Source of the DNA: Gnetum montanum
Taxonomy: Eukaryota; Streptophyta; Gnetopsida; Gnetales; Gnetaceae
Direction: 5' to 3'
Assembly (NCBI GenBank): GCA_015680685.1
Contig: MNCI01020610.1
Span: 232,404 to 264,598, forward strand
Length of the DNA: 32,195 nt
Shown here one piece after another: positions 8,833 through 18,854 of this stretch (positions are counted from its first letter, which is position 1; each line of letters begins with the position of its first letter). The notes under the pieces were generated by a model, which searched no databases, was not told the DNA's origin, and worked only from the letters and a program-made list of their open reading frames with translations. Both the position numbers and the translations under genes were made by a program.

Positions 8833-11800
8833 ATGTCTTCTTTAAATAAGAGCAACTCACCACCTAGGACTAATACTAGAGATAGTCGGCAACACAAAAT
8901 GCATAACCAAAACCAGCCAAGTCCTAAACAATATAAGATAGTCTATACTCATTCAGATGAGTATATTCCTAACTTTACTTTTATCCTCCATCAGGATGAA
9001 CAACTACAGTGGAGAGACCTACAAGGTAACATTGTGTTACCCCCAGATCGATCAGTCTCTAACATGCTCTTCCGTGCCTTGGCACAGATAGGCATGATAG
9101 AGTTATTTGCCGAATACGTTGCTGAAGATTTTGATATGAGGGATTATCATCTCATAGACGCGCAACGTATGAGGCACTTAAGGCAGGAGGGACAACATAC
9201 ACTTTTGAAGGGCAAAGCCCCACATGTCCTTAGCGAAATAGGAGATGAGGAACCCCTTATAACAGGTTCCTTAGCAAATGATGTTCCCCCTCCTCATGAT
9301 GGTGAGGAGGTTAGGCATAAAAACCTACAATCAACTGTACATAACACGAGTTCAGATCCCCGTGAATGCAAACTGTTCATGGAAGGAACAACCACTCACG
9401 CTAAGGACAGGCACTTAGATCATTATAACGATCGGGGCTGAAGCAGTAGAAGGGAATGCAAGAAACATCACCATGGCGATGGTTCCCCTTCTTCTTCCCC
9501 TTCATCTCAACATTCACCCTCTCCTTCCACATCTGGGCGTAGCCACCATGAACACAACAATTAGGATAAGGGTAAGAAGGACGAAAGACCTCGACGGGAA
9601 AGTCAAGAGAGAGGACAAGGGCAAGGACATAGGGAGAGTAGGGAACCATGCAGACATCACAGGCGTCATGAAGGAGATGATCATGATGAGCCCATACTTG
9701 CAACCCGAAGTATGCTTGACATTACAGAGGCTATTAGGATTCCAACAAGGCACTTAAAGGATAGTCGGATCAAGCGTTTAGACATAAATAATATCCCACA
9801 TTTTGAAGGGGGATACAACGCAGATCCAGAGTATCATTTACAGGCATTCCACGATGCCTGTGCCTTGCAAAATATAGAAAATGAGTGGTAGAAGCTTAAG
9901 CTGTTCCCAAGGACACTCACTAAAGAAGCAGAGAGTTGGTACCGGTCCTTAGAACTGGAAACTATCAGGAGGTGGAGTACGATGCTAGAACTTTTCAACA
10001 ATAAATATCAGACGTACTCTAGAGTGTCCAATTTGCGTAAGCAGATCCAAGGTTGGAAACAAGGTGCTTATGAACCCTTGGATGCTGCCATGGCCCGCTA
10101 CTACACATTGTTACATCGTTGCCTGAGCCATGGGTATGCTTAGCGGGATCAACTTCACCACATCATGGATGGGCTCAGGAATGAAATGAGAAGAACCCTT
10201 GGGACTTATGCCCAAGGGAAACTATCACAACTTAGAGCCCACAAAGTACATCAATTATTAGAACAAGTAGCACAAGAGGAAGGTGAGCTACGTAAGAGGG
10301 AAAGTGCGGAAGAATACAACTGCAATCCCTCCCTTCGAAAGAAGGAAGTGAAATTCTGTGATGAGGAGGATGAGTCACCACTTGATGAGTTGGTGAACCA
10401 GAAAACCTTTCTGATCCAAAAATTAGCAACTAAAGTATTGGCCAGGGTGGACCAAATGTGGGATTCCTTAGAATCAAGACTTGAAAGTGTTCTAAAAATT
10501 GTAGAAGAGTCTAAAGATGAACGAAGTAGTGACAAAGGTAAAACAAAGCAGTAAAATTTAGGCCTTGCACATAACAAGGGTAAGGGAAAAATTCTTATCT
10601 TCGATGAAGTTGTGGATTCTAATACAGATGATGACGGTGGATGTGAGATCTGGCACTATGACCATCCTAAGGGATGTTGTTCAATTATCTCACATCTGCA
10701 GGAGTCTGGGGTGTATGCACTAAATCCAAGACTTAACCAATGGCAAACACCTAGAAGGTTACCTTATCCACAAGGTAACCTAAGGCAGTTCCACCAACCA
10801 CTAACGTATTATCCAAGTGGAACTCCACCACAACCAAATGGACAGCATCAACAGTGGCAATACCCACAGTCATCGGGGATGCCACCGCCAACACAACAGT
10901 ACCCTTATCGGTAGCTTGATCCTTATGGTTATTATGCACAGCAGCCGATTTCTCTAGGTGACTCTATGGGTCACACTACTCCCCAACGTCACTACCAAGT
11001 TCGGGAGTACTTTAGGAGGACTCCTTCTCCTCCGGGAGACATCTCACATACATCCCATCCTCCAACTCCATCTGCACCTCTTCCACCTCTAGTTCCCATA
11101 CACCCTGTTCCAACAATGCAAGGGGAACTCCCTACTCAATCGCAGCAATGTAACGCTGCGAGAGTTGTAAATATTCAACCTAGTACTAGTTTTGACAATT
11201 GTAAAAAGAGAAGGCCCTTCTTCAAAACTAGAAGCCCGGACAAACTCTCGCAACAACAAGCAGTTGGGCAAATGTACATGCCTCTACCAACTAACACTTC
11301 GGACCATCCTTCAGTCCAGCAACGGAGTATGCATGCGGTTATGTTAACCCATACCGTAACTAACTGGATCAAGGTAGGCCACCTTCCTAGGAAACTAATT
11401 GACCCTGGGAGTCCCTTAATCTATCTACAAATCACCGGGAACAAACCACATAGGGCTCTTCTTGACTTAGGTTTCGGAGTCAATCTAATATCACGAGAGA
11501 TGTATCAAGCCTAGAACCTGCCCCAACTTAAGGAGACCAACATCCAACTAGAGCTGGCTGACCAGTCCATCACCATTCCCTTGGGATTGGTGAAGGATAT
11601 TATTAACATCGTGTGTGGGTGGTCTTACCCAGCCGATTTCTTGGTGATTGAAATCAACAACAACGAAGGGGGCTTCCCAATTATAATGGGAAGGCCATGG
11701 CTAAGTACAGTAGATGCATACTTAGGGATCTGCGATCTTTCCTTGCAAATATCCAAGATAAATATATATGGAAAGATTGAGAAGAAGAAAGTTCCGTGCA

Positions 11801-12084
11801 TCACATACAATGATTCATCGGGTGATTACATGGCGGAAATGCCTCCATGTAACAGGTGTGCCCTTGAAACTTTGAAACAAAGATGCTTGTATGTAACAGC
11901 CACACCACAAGTAGTAGACACCACATGGTTGACAGCTACTCAAAAGAGCAAACAAATATGCACAGAACGAACTGGGGAAACTCATGCTAATAACAAAGGC
12001 ATAGATACATTGGAGTATGAGCGTCGCCAACTTCCACCCCTTAATCTAAGAACATCAGTAGGGAGAAGTTGGGCACTATTATGA
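8833..12084 (+). pseudogene. gag-pro: gag-protease of element A, one frame with seven stops
   Basis: From ATG 8833 to TGA 12082-12084 a single frame of 1,083 codons is broken only by stops at 9439 (TGA), 9562, 9889, 10141 (TAG), 10552 (TAA), 10912 and 11512 (TAG), without any frameshift. Order: N-terminal domain with YIPNFTFILHQDE (8950-9010), an acidic/histidine-rich linker, the Gag core NIPHFEGGYN…WYRSLE…GLRNEMRRTLGTYAQG (9790-10215), a coiled helix, a zinc-knuckle remnant (10642-10680, second Cys now Trp), a proline-rich stretch, then a retropepsin with DLG at 11464-11472 (D-S/T-G expected) and FPIIMGRPWL at about 11670. Gag forms the particle and the protease cleaves it. The frame ends shortly after the protease, where pol has been deleted. 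Confidence 0.9.
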
Positions 12085-12344
12085 AATTTAAACAAATGCT
12101 CATTATTTCGGATCTCTCCCTTACAACTCAGTCATGGGGGAGATGGCCACCTATGCTAATCATTTGGGGCCCTCAGTTCTTTTAAATTTTTGTTTTACAT
12201 GTTTTTGTTTTACACATATTTTTTTACACATATTTGTTTTACACATTTTTGTTTAATGCGTTTTTGTTTTACATGTTTTTATTTTACAATTTTTTTAAAC
12301 TTTTCTTGTTTTTTGTTTTACAACATCGTTATACTTTTCCATTT

Positions 12345-12365
12345 TGTGTGTGTGTGTGTGTGTGT
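12345..12365 (+). repeat. (TG)n microsatellite
   Basis: About ten uninterrupted TG units inside the T-rich non-coding part of element A. Confidence 0.9.
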
Positions 12366-13525
12366 TTGCGCCATCTGCCATGTAAGTTCATCATCCAATA
12401 AGTGTTCGGAATGATGGTATGAATTGTTTTTATATTGATTGCTAATGTTGGTTTTTACCTTAAAGTTACAATGTTGATGCTAAGGTATGTTATTTTGATA
12501 TGGTAGGCAACGAGCCCACTTCATCCATCAATCCACCAAAGTCTATGGTCTCTCTTAGCTTGGAAATGTACAGTCTCCTTTCTTAATAAGAACTTTAACA
12601 AATCAATGACTGGGTACTTCTCAGACTAAGGAAGGACTCAAGGTTCGAAAAGGGTGTGACTTCAAGGGAACTTGATGCATTTGTGTTGGCCATTCTCTTG
12701 GGTGCTTGGATGTTTTCTTCTTAAGTTTTCTTGCTGTTCCGATGTTACCCAATTATCGGAAGCTGAGATAATAAAAATAAGAAGTCTTTGAATGGTGTGG
12801 CTCTCACGCATGAAAACACAAAACACAAAAGAAAAAAAATAAAGAAAAGTGAGAATTCAAAGCACACCCCTCAGATGAAATAAACTTGGGCTACAAGCAC
12901 TGGCTATGGAACCAAAAACGTTCCCTCTAACTAAGGTCCTTCTCGCTTCCCATTCTTTCCTTTATTTCGTCGGAATGGTGGTGGCTCTTGGAGGTGCATT
13001 CTTGTCATTCAAGTGGATGGTTAGCCAAGTGCATTGATGCGAAGTCACTAGATATGGTTGGTTTGAGGCCAAAGTTGGAATGAGATTTGCCAAGTCACAT
13101 TAATCATGAAATACACAAGGGGCTATACACCACCTTGTTCTTGGGATTCCATTCCATCCTCTTCTCTCCACCATTCTCTCCATTGTTCACCTCATTGCCG
13201 ATTGTATCATTAGTGTATATTTTGGTAGATATGTTGTTTTCTTTTTGGGTAAATTCTTATGGTTAAGACTTTAACTCTTGTTCCAAAGGACATTCCCAGA
13301 GCCCACAGACTCTTTGAATGTGGGATTGTTAGGGCATTAAGGGCATGAGCCTACTTTGGGGAGGACCCACTGACATTCCTATTTGGTGCATTAGTTAAAT
13401 TCTTTCCCTTAACATTTTTCAATTAATTTTATTTTGTTCATTTCCATCTTGACATCTATTTCATTGGTGTCTTAGTTGTCTCTTTTTATCCATCTTCTTA
13501 TTCCTACTTTCTCTCCATTCTATCG

Positions 13526-13631
13526 CTACCGAAGGTTCGCGATTAGTCATGGGGGTACGGGGTCTAATTTTTTTGATTTTCTCCTAGCCCGAATTTTTTC
13601 GATTTTCTCCTAACCCCTACACCTTCGGTAG
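13526..13631. repeat. 106-bp foldback with an internal tandem repeat
   Basis: CTACCGAAGGT at 13526-13536 is perfectly inverted as ACCTTCGGTAG at 13621-13631. Inside lie the polypurine motif TCATGGGGGTA (13547-13557) and two copies of a roughly 27-bp unit with TTTTTTGATTTTCTCCTA. No obvious target duplication flanks it. Confidence 0.7.
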
Positions 13632-13704
13632 TCATCATTTATATATTCCCAGATCCGTAATCAGCCATACCACAACCTAGCCAATGGACTTACACCGAAG
13701 CAAG

Positions 13705-13763
13705 GTATTACCACATTGAAATTCATCTACCCTTGTTAATACAAGACTGTGTTGTGTGTGCAG
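13705..13763 (+). promoter_or_regulatory. Intron-like block before the ORF2 remnant of A
   Basis: AAG|GTATTA at 13705, a TTGTTAAT branch-like site and TGTGTGTGCAG ending at 13763, with ATG directly after at 13764. The length is 59 nt, shorter than the counterparts in B (67) and C (68). The position before the ATG is the same in all three elements. Splicing is inference. Confidence 0.4.
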
Positions 13764-14133
13764 ATGGCGATCATGCAATAATGGACTACATCTAGCAGGA
13801 GCACTTGGAATGGAGCAGTACTGGAAGTGCAAGGATCAAGACCGATAAGGTGCTTACCGATGGACAACGAAAGGTGCAATCTAGGCATTGGCAGCAATAA
13901 GACTTCTTCTCTTCTCTTCTCTTCTCTTCTCTCTCTCCTCTCTTCTCTCAAGCTGCCAAATGTGGCCTGATGTCATTGTAATAAGGTGTTCACCCCTGTT
14001 TTCATGAACACAAGTTTTGTCAAGTCTTGTAATGATGATCCGTTCACATGTCATCCCGTTAGTTCCATTCCCTCAATAATTCCATACCTTCCTTATATTA
14101 TTGTACTGAACTTGAGGATGAGTTTTCATTAAG
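13764..14133 (+). pseudogene. Vestigial ORF2 region of element A
   Basis: The ATG at 13764 occupies the position of the ORF2 start in B and C, but the frame closes after five codons and the conserved ORF2 block is absent. It is followed by a CTTCT/CTCTT pyrimidine microsatellite at 13903-13949 and an AT-rich tail that is collinear with the end of C near 23800 (…TGAGGATGAGTTTTCATTAAG). I read it as an ORF2 locus that lost nearly all its coding sequence. Confidence 0.35.
13903..13949 (+). repeat. CTTCT/CTCTT pyrimidine microsatellite
   Basis: Pure pyrimidine run of five-base units (TCTTC) grading into CT repeats. Confidence 0.9.
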
Positions 14134-14144
14134 TCATGGGGGTA
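14134..14144 (+). other. Polypurine tract of element A
   Basis: TCATGGGGGTA ends exactly at the base before the 3' LTR. Such a tract primes plus-strand DNA synthesis. The same motif ends at the base before the C 3' LTR (23854-23864). Confidence 0.85.
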
Positions 14145-15169
14145 TGATGGGACGCGATATCACATCCCATGCGATATCGTGTCGTCTCCTGCGATATCAT
14201 GTACGCGATATCGCGGTCCGCCATCATATCTATAAATAAGAGGTGGCACTTCCCTTATTCCTCATCCCAGGCTAGAAGTAGGGAAACTCTGGTAGATTGA
14301 TTACTCTAGAGATAGATAGAATTTTCCATGTGCCCGTAGTAGGAGTCCCCAAGTGAACGGATCTTTATTCAAGCAGCTTTGTACCTGAACGCAAGTTGTG
14401 TACGGCAATAAAGATGAGCTTTGTGGATAAACCTTGCAGTACATGGAATAGGTTTTATTACATGTTATTTCCTACCTGTTATTTATTACTTGTTTGTAGT
14501 GCGGAATGAGTACGACTTGATTACGAGCATCTACGGATGTGTACGGATAGTCAAGGAATCGGCTGCTCATTGCAACGCGGAATGAGTACGACTTGATTAC
14601 GAGCATCTATGGATGTGTATGGATAGTCAAGGAATCGGTTGCTCATCACAATTAGTTTCTCTCACCCTTATCTCCTAGAATGCGGGATAAGTGCGAATTG
14701 ATTACGAACATCTACGGATGTGTATGGATAGTCAAGGAGTGGATGCTTATCATGTTTAGGCTAGCTAAGTGCCTTAGCATGACCACTTCGAGCACGTGCA
14801 TGACGTGTGGTGATCCCAGTAACGATTAGCATTTGGTAGCCTCAGTTGCATAGTTCAGGGTGTGTACGGTAAGTGGGAATGGATGCTGACGCTAGGTAAT
14901 TTAGACTTAGTCACTAGTTAGAGTTAGTTAGTTTCTCAACCCTTTACCTCTTAGCATAGGAGAAAAACATAAAAACCATAAAAATCATATACCTCAGACT
15001 TGCTTAACCATACACCATGACAAATAAAAGTAAGTCTGGGAAGACAACGAATAGTTAACCCCAAGTGTTCTAAGAGGCGTGTAGGCATTTAGTTTGCAGA
15101 GTTCGACCGGATCATGTGTGTGACACTCGTATTCGTATGGTTGAGTGTAGGGATACCTGCCACTCATCA
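14145..15169 (+). mobile_element. 3' LTR of element A
   Basis: 1,025 bp, TGATG…CATCA, with TATAAATA at 14231-14238 and AATAAA at 14407-14412. It is 63 bp longer than the 5' LTR mainly because the roughly 72-bp module is present three times (14501-14572, 14577-14648 and 14681-14752) instead of twice. It is followed by the second AACTC copy. Confidence 0.95.
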
Positions 15170-15174
15170 AACTC
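15170..15174. repeat. Target site duplication of element A, right copy (AACTC)
   Basis: Exact repeat of 7719-7723, immediately after the LTR end CATCA. Confidence 0.93.
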
Positions 15175-15843
15175 CCATAGATGTCACCAAAGAGAATCCG
15201 CAAGTCCCTTTGATGTCACACCCTAATCATTCCCTCTTGGTCCATCCTTCTTCATTCTGGATACAATGAACACAAAATTAATATTAGGTTTTAAGAATGT
15301 CAAGAATATCACTGGACCCTTGAACAAAACCTCTTATTTGTAGAATGGATGAGTGGGTGTAATGGGCTCACTGTCCAAATAATTGATTGCTCAAGACTTA
15401 ATAACATAGAACACACCTCAACCAACGATCCACATGAGTGTTTTATTCATAGACGAGATTACTTGTAAAAACGTAAAAAGACAAAAAGACAAAAACAAGA
15501 AGTTGAAAAATGAAAAATTGGAAAACAAAAAAGTTGTAAAATTAAAGAAAATGAAAAGTATTTATTAATCCTGCTTGCTATTAGAATGGGGGATATCCCT
15601 CATATCTAAATGGTTGAGGATGGCAAGGATTAATAAATGATGACAGGGATCCTTGCATGTTGGAAATATTGGAACTTGGCTGTACTTACCCCATCGGGTT
15701 TCACACACCTGATTATAGTAAGTATAGTGGATCAATTTGTAAGATGTGGTTCTTGGGTAAAGAGTTGACCCACTATGATGTTTGTGACCAGAAAATGGTA
15801 TGCAAGGATTGGGTTGTCACTCTCCATTCCTGTGTTCATTAGG
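15175..15843 (-). other. Non-coding region of element B, right part
   Basis: Aligns inverted with C 18660-19380. On the minus strand it holds remnants of a reading frame continuing past gag (15843-15650, similar to C 18600-18850), a weak version of the polypurine motif (TATGAGGGATA, 15604-15594) and the T-rich tract (15560-15460) seen in A, C and D at the same relative place. No independent gene. Confidence 0.7.
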
Positions 15844-17560
15844 CTATATAGTTGTTGGAGTGTTAATTGGTGGCCTTGATGAAGTAACATGAGGCATTGG
15901 GTTCAAAGATAAAGATGCACCACAGTGTTGGACTTGTGCTGAGTTGGAGGATGCAGTGGCCTCAGAATTATGTTGTCCCTTCTTAGGGTCATTTCTAAAG
16001 AAGGTACATCTTCGATGTTGCTGAGGTCTCTCACTGCCGTTGGCAATATTAGCACAAGTAATGTTCGGGGGTTGTTGCTGTGGTGCAGACACATTAGGAA
16101 CAGTTGGTGGTGATGTAGAAGGAGAGAAAAATGAGAATGTTGAAAGTTAGGAGGAGTATAAGGTGCACAAGGTGGTGGTTGTGTTGAAGACATGGGTTGA
16201 TAGTATTGAGAAGAATGGTACTGTGGTGAGATAAAGTGCATTAGCCCAGTTGGAGAAACAGGGTGTTGAACAAGATAAGCGTTTAGGTTCGGATGATACA
16301 AAGGGTGTCTCCAGTTTAGTGGTGGTCTCCCCCATGACTGGGATTGTTGCCACTGTGATTGAACACAGTATCTCTGTACAAACTCTGGATGTAACATGTT
16401 TCCCCAATCTTATGTAAATGTAACAATATTGGGCATTGGCCCATGGGGTGATCGTACAGGCATATGTTGCATTCATACGTATGACTGGTAGTTGACCCCT
16501 TATTTTTCTTATCCCTTCTTTCCAATTGTCTAATGTTTTGTCCTGCTTCTTGGGTTGTCAAAACTCTATCTCCAATAATGTTGATAAGTTCTCCACACTT
16601 TTGATACGTCCATTCCAACATCTTATTGATCTTTGCCTCAGCTTCTTCTAATGATTGTTATATTGGCAAAGATGATTTTTTCTCCTTGTGATAGGTTGAT
16701 TTCTCATTTTTATGATCATGGACCTTTGTTAAGTTGAGATTTTGGCCCCGTTGATCTTTTTCAACACTCTCCCATCTAGCCATTTCTCCTTCTTCTTTTG
16801 CTACCTGCTTAATAAGCTCTTCGATTTGATGGGTTCATAGTTTGTATAGTTGACCTTGGGCATACATTCCTAAGGTCTCTCTTGTTTCATTACATAGCCC
16901 ATCAATGATATGGTACATTAGCCTTTCCTCGGAAAACCCATGGCCTGGACAGTTGTTCAAAAGTGCATAATATCTTTCTAAGGCCATGTCCAAGGGTTCA
17001 TGTTTTTCTTGTTTCCACTCTTGGATTTGTTTCCTCAAGGCTAACACTCTTGCGTAGGTTTGATATTTTTCGTTAAAGACTTCTACCATTGTTGACCAAC
17101 GTCATATTGAATTTGGTTTTAATGATCTATACCATACTTTTGCTTGGCCAACGAGTGTCATAGGGAAGAGCTTGAGTTTTTGCCAACCATTATCAATGTT
17201 GTTCTATGCACAGGCATCGTAGAAGGCTTGTAAATGTTAATGCGGATCTAAGTCATAGCCTCCTGAAAAATTAGGGAAGTTGTTTAAATCGAGCCTGGGT
17301 AGACGGCTCTCTTTACAATGCCTACGTGAGATTCGAATAGCCTCTTATATTTGCATTAGCCTTGTAGTGGCCAGTGGGGGTTCATTGTCATCAAGTAAGT
17401 TATGCTTTTATGTGTTGGAACGATGTTGCCTTCATTTATGTTTATAAGAAACCTGCACTTCGGATTGTGTACTCCAATCTTCATTGTCAGATAATTTGTT
17501 GTTTCTCCAATGAATTTTCTCACTACGTGTGGCATTATCGTGATCTTGTAGGAGAGTCAT
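15844..17560 (-). pseudogene. gag: gag of element B
   Basis: The frame opens at ATG 17560-17558 and keeps one phase to about 16330, with several stops, then shifts twice (near 16340 and 16070). Recognisable parts: an IRISRRH block just before NNFPNFSGGYD (about 17290), the Gag core with NGWQKLKLFP, MVEVFNEKYQTYARV and HIIDGLCNETRETLGMYAQG (17170-16850), a coiled linker, a zinc knuckle CNICLYDHPMGQC (16471-16433) with all Cys and His ligands present, and a proline/glutamine-rich C-terminus. The Gag core is closest to that of A and D. B keeps glutamine where both A and D have TAG, which identifies their stop as a lost CAG. No protease follows. Confidence 0.85.
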
Positions 17561-17686
17561 GATTGTGAAATTGTGTGTGAATATATATGTGACTTTTAAT
17601 AATTATTTCTTTTTCCTAAGAGATATATCGTTAAGTCCTTATACATCGACCTTTTATGATATAACTAATCTAGATAACTAGCATCG

Positions 17687-17704
17687 TCCCCGGCAACGAT
17701 GCCA
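17687..17704 (-). other. Primer-binding site of element B (tRNA-Asp-like)
   Basis: The minus strand reads TGGCATCGTTGCCGGGGA one base after the LTR end: two mismatches (AT for GC) to the complement of the plant tRNA-Asp 3' end, and the best-preserved such site in the window. Confidence 0.88.
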
Positions 17705-17705
17705 A

Positions 17706-18564
17706 TGATGAGTGGCGAGGTAGCCCGACACTCAACCATACGAATACAAGCGTTACACGTGTAATCCGGTCGAACTTCACAGATGGACTAGTTGTGGCAT
17801 CTAGATAGTTAGCCTTAGGTCGTAGTTTGCTATCTTTTCACTTGGACTAGTATTAGCTTTGTCACGTATGGTTTAGTCCAGAGTGAGGTGTATGATGGGT
17901 TTCTAATCTAACACTACTCCTGAAGACAGTGGAAAGTAATATTATCTAAGCTAAGAGAGAAAGGTGAGAGAATCTAATCTAGCCTAAGTGCGATGAGCAA
18001 TCATTCCTTGATTATCCGTACACATCTTGGACTTCATGTACAACTACCATTCGGATTACCAAGCACAGATCCTAGGTACACTACTGGGTTACTAAGTAGT
18101 CACACTTAAATGCTCGTAATCAAGTCGTACTCATTCTGCGTTCTAACATGAGTTTAAGCGTGAGAGAGTATTAACTAGGAAAGCAGTAAATAATAATAAC
18201 AATTAAATAATTAAACTAAGTGAATGCTGCAATAATAAAGTAATCTTGATCTTTATTTTCGGTCATGTGCGTGTCCAAATATGTCACACTCGAATAAGGA
18301 TGCCGTACAATTACAATCACCACATTGCTGGCATACATTGGGAAATAATTCTAACTCTAAGAAGGAAAAACTGCAAGAGTCTGGGTAAGGAACTAAAAAC
18401 TAGATGGAGAAACAAGGGAGAGCCGCCTCTTATGTATAGAACTGGCGGCAGACTGTGATATAGCATACACGATATCGTGTCGGCTGTGAAACCAAGGATG
18501 CGATATTGCGGGTGCGATATCGTGGGTGCATTATCGTAGCTGTCAGCAAATTCATGACTCATCA
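17706..18564 (-). mobile_element. 5' LTR of element B
   Basis: 859 bp on the minus strand from TGATG (18564) to CATCA (17706). U3 has GATATC palindromes (18465-18530), a TATACATA box at 18438-18431 and AATAAA at 18257-18252. It aligns over most of its length with C's 3' LTR (shared blocks: GGACACGCACAT near the polyadenylation signal, AGATCAAGATTACT, and CGTATGGTTGAGTGT at the end) and only at its ends and palindromes with the A LTR. Confidence 0.92.
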
Positions 18565-18854
18565 GCTGTGGTACATCTTTCTCCTTGAACTCACTGCCTC
18601 ATGTTACCTTATCAGGGCCACTAATCAACACTCCAACAACCATGCGGCCCAATGAATATAACCACGTAGGGAGACATATTGATCCTTACATGCCAATTTA
18701 CGGTCATAGGTGCTGTAGTGGGTCAAATCCTTATCACATGACTACATCTCATAATTTGTCTCACTATGCCTACTTTAATCAAGTGTGTGAACCCAAATTT
18801 GGATACATTCCAAGCACCACATCAAAAGATACCCAATGGTTTGGATATGACTAG
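18565..18854 (+). pseudogene. gag tail of element C
   Basis: An open stretch of 89 codons (18585-18854) aligns with the end of B's gag frame: LPHVT, LINTPTTMRPNEYN and YFNQVCEP have counterparts in B. This C-terminal extension replaces the protease/RT seen in A and D. The function is unknown; it starts mid-protein because B interrupts it. Confidence 0.6.

Larger units (their letters stand above)
12085..13704 (+). other. Non-coding 3' region of element A
   Basis: No convincing gene. It opens with the motif TCATGGGGGAGATGGCC at 12132, which D shows after integrase (32034). A T-rich tract made of degenerate TTTTTGTTTTACA units follows (12180-12310), then a (TG)n run at 12345-12365. Blocks shared with B and C include GGTGTGACTTCAAGGG-ACTTG (12653) and CTACTTTGGGGAGGACCCAC (13351-13370). 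A 106-bp foldback lies at 13526-13631. Plant introns are U-rich, so part of this stretch could be intronic. Confidence 0.7.
7724..15169 (+). mobile_element. Element A: complete LTR-to-LTR Athila-type element without pol
   Basis: The 7,446-bp element has a 962-bp 5' LTR, tRNA-Asp-like PBS, a gag-protease frame, a 1.6-kb non-coding part, an intron-like block, a vestigial ORF2, a polypurine tract and a 1,025-bp 3' LTR, with a perfect AACTC duplication on both sides. Compared with D, sequence corresponding to roughly 29000-32010 (linker, RT, RNase H, integrase) is missing between 12085 and 12130. It interrupts B in the opposite orientation. The two LTRs differ at a little over 20 positions in about 270 aligned bases around the TATA box and AATAAA, nearly all transitions, so the insertion is old but much younger than B and C. 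Confidence 0.95.
5226..18564 (-). mobile_element. Element B: Athila-type, pol-less, split by element A
   Basis: Read on the minus strand: 5' LTR 18564-17706, PBS, gag 17560 to about 15844, non-coding 15840-15175, interruption by A with its target duplicate, non-coding 7723-6311, intron-like block, ORF2 6243-5476, truncated 3' LTR. Without A the element is about 5.9 kb. Nothing resembling RT, RNase H or integrase lies between gag and the non-coding part. Continuity across the A insertion is shown by element C: its 19200-19450 aligns first with the reverse complement of 15174-15300 and then with that of 7723-7600. B appears to have landed in C, because C's gag tail begins at the base after B's LTR. 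Confidence 0.85.

Noticed and set aside
9401-9703. Antisense and alternative-frame ORFs over gag of element A
   Set aside because: They overlap the long gag-protease frame that is confirmed by alignment with D.
9473-9757. Plus-strand ORF in frame 2 within gag of A
   Set aside because: The homologous D protein aligns with frame 1 through this stretch once the point stops are ignored, so no frameshift is needed.
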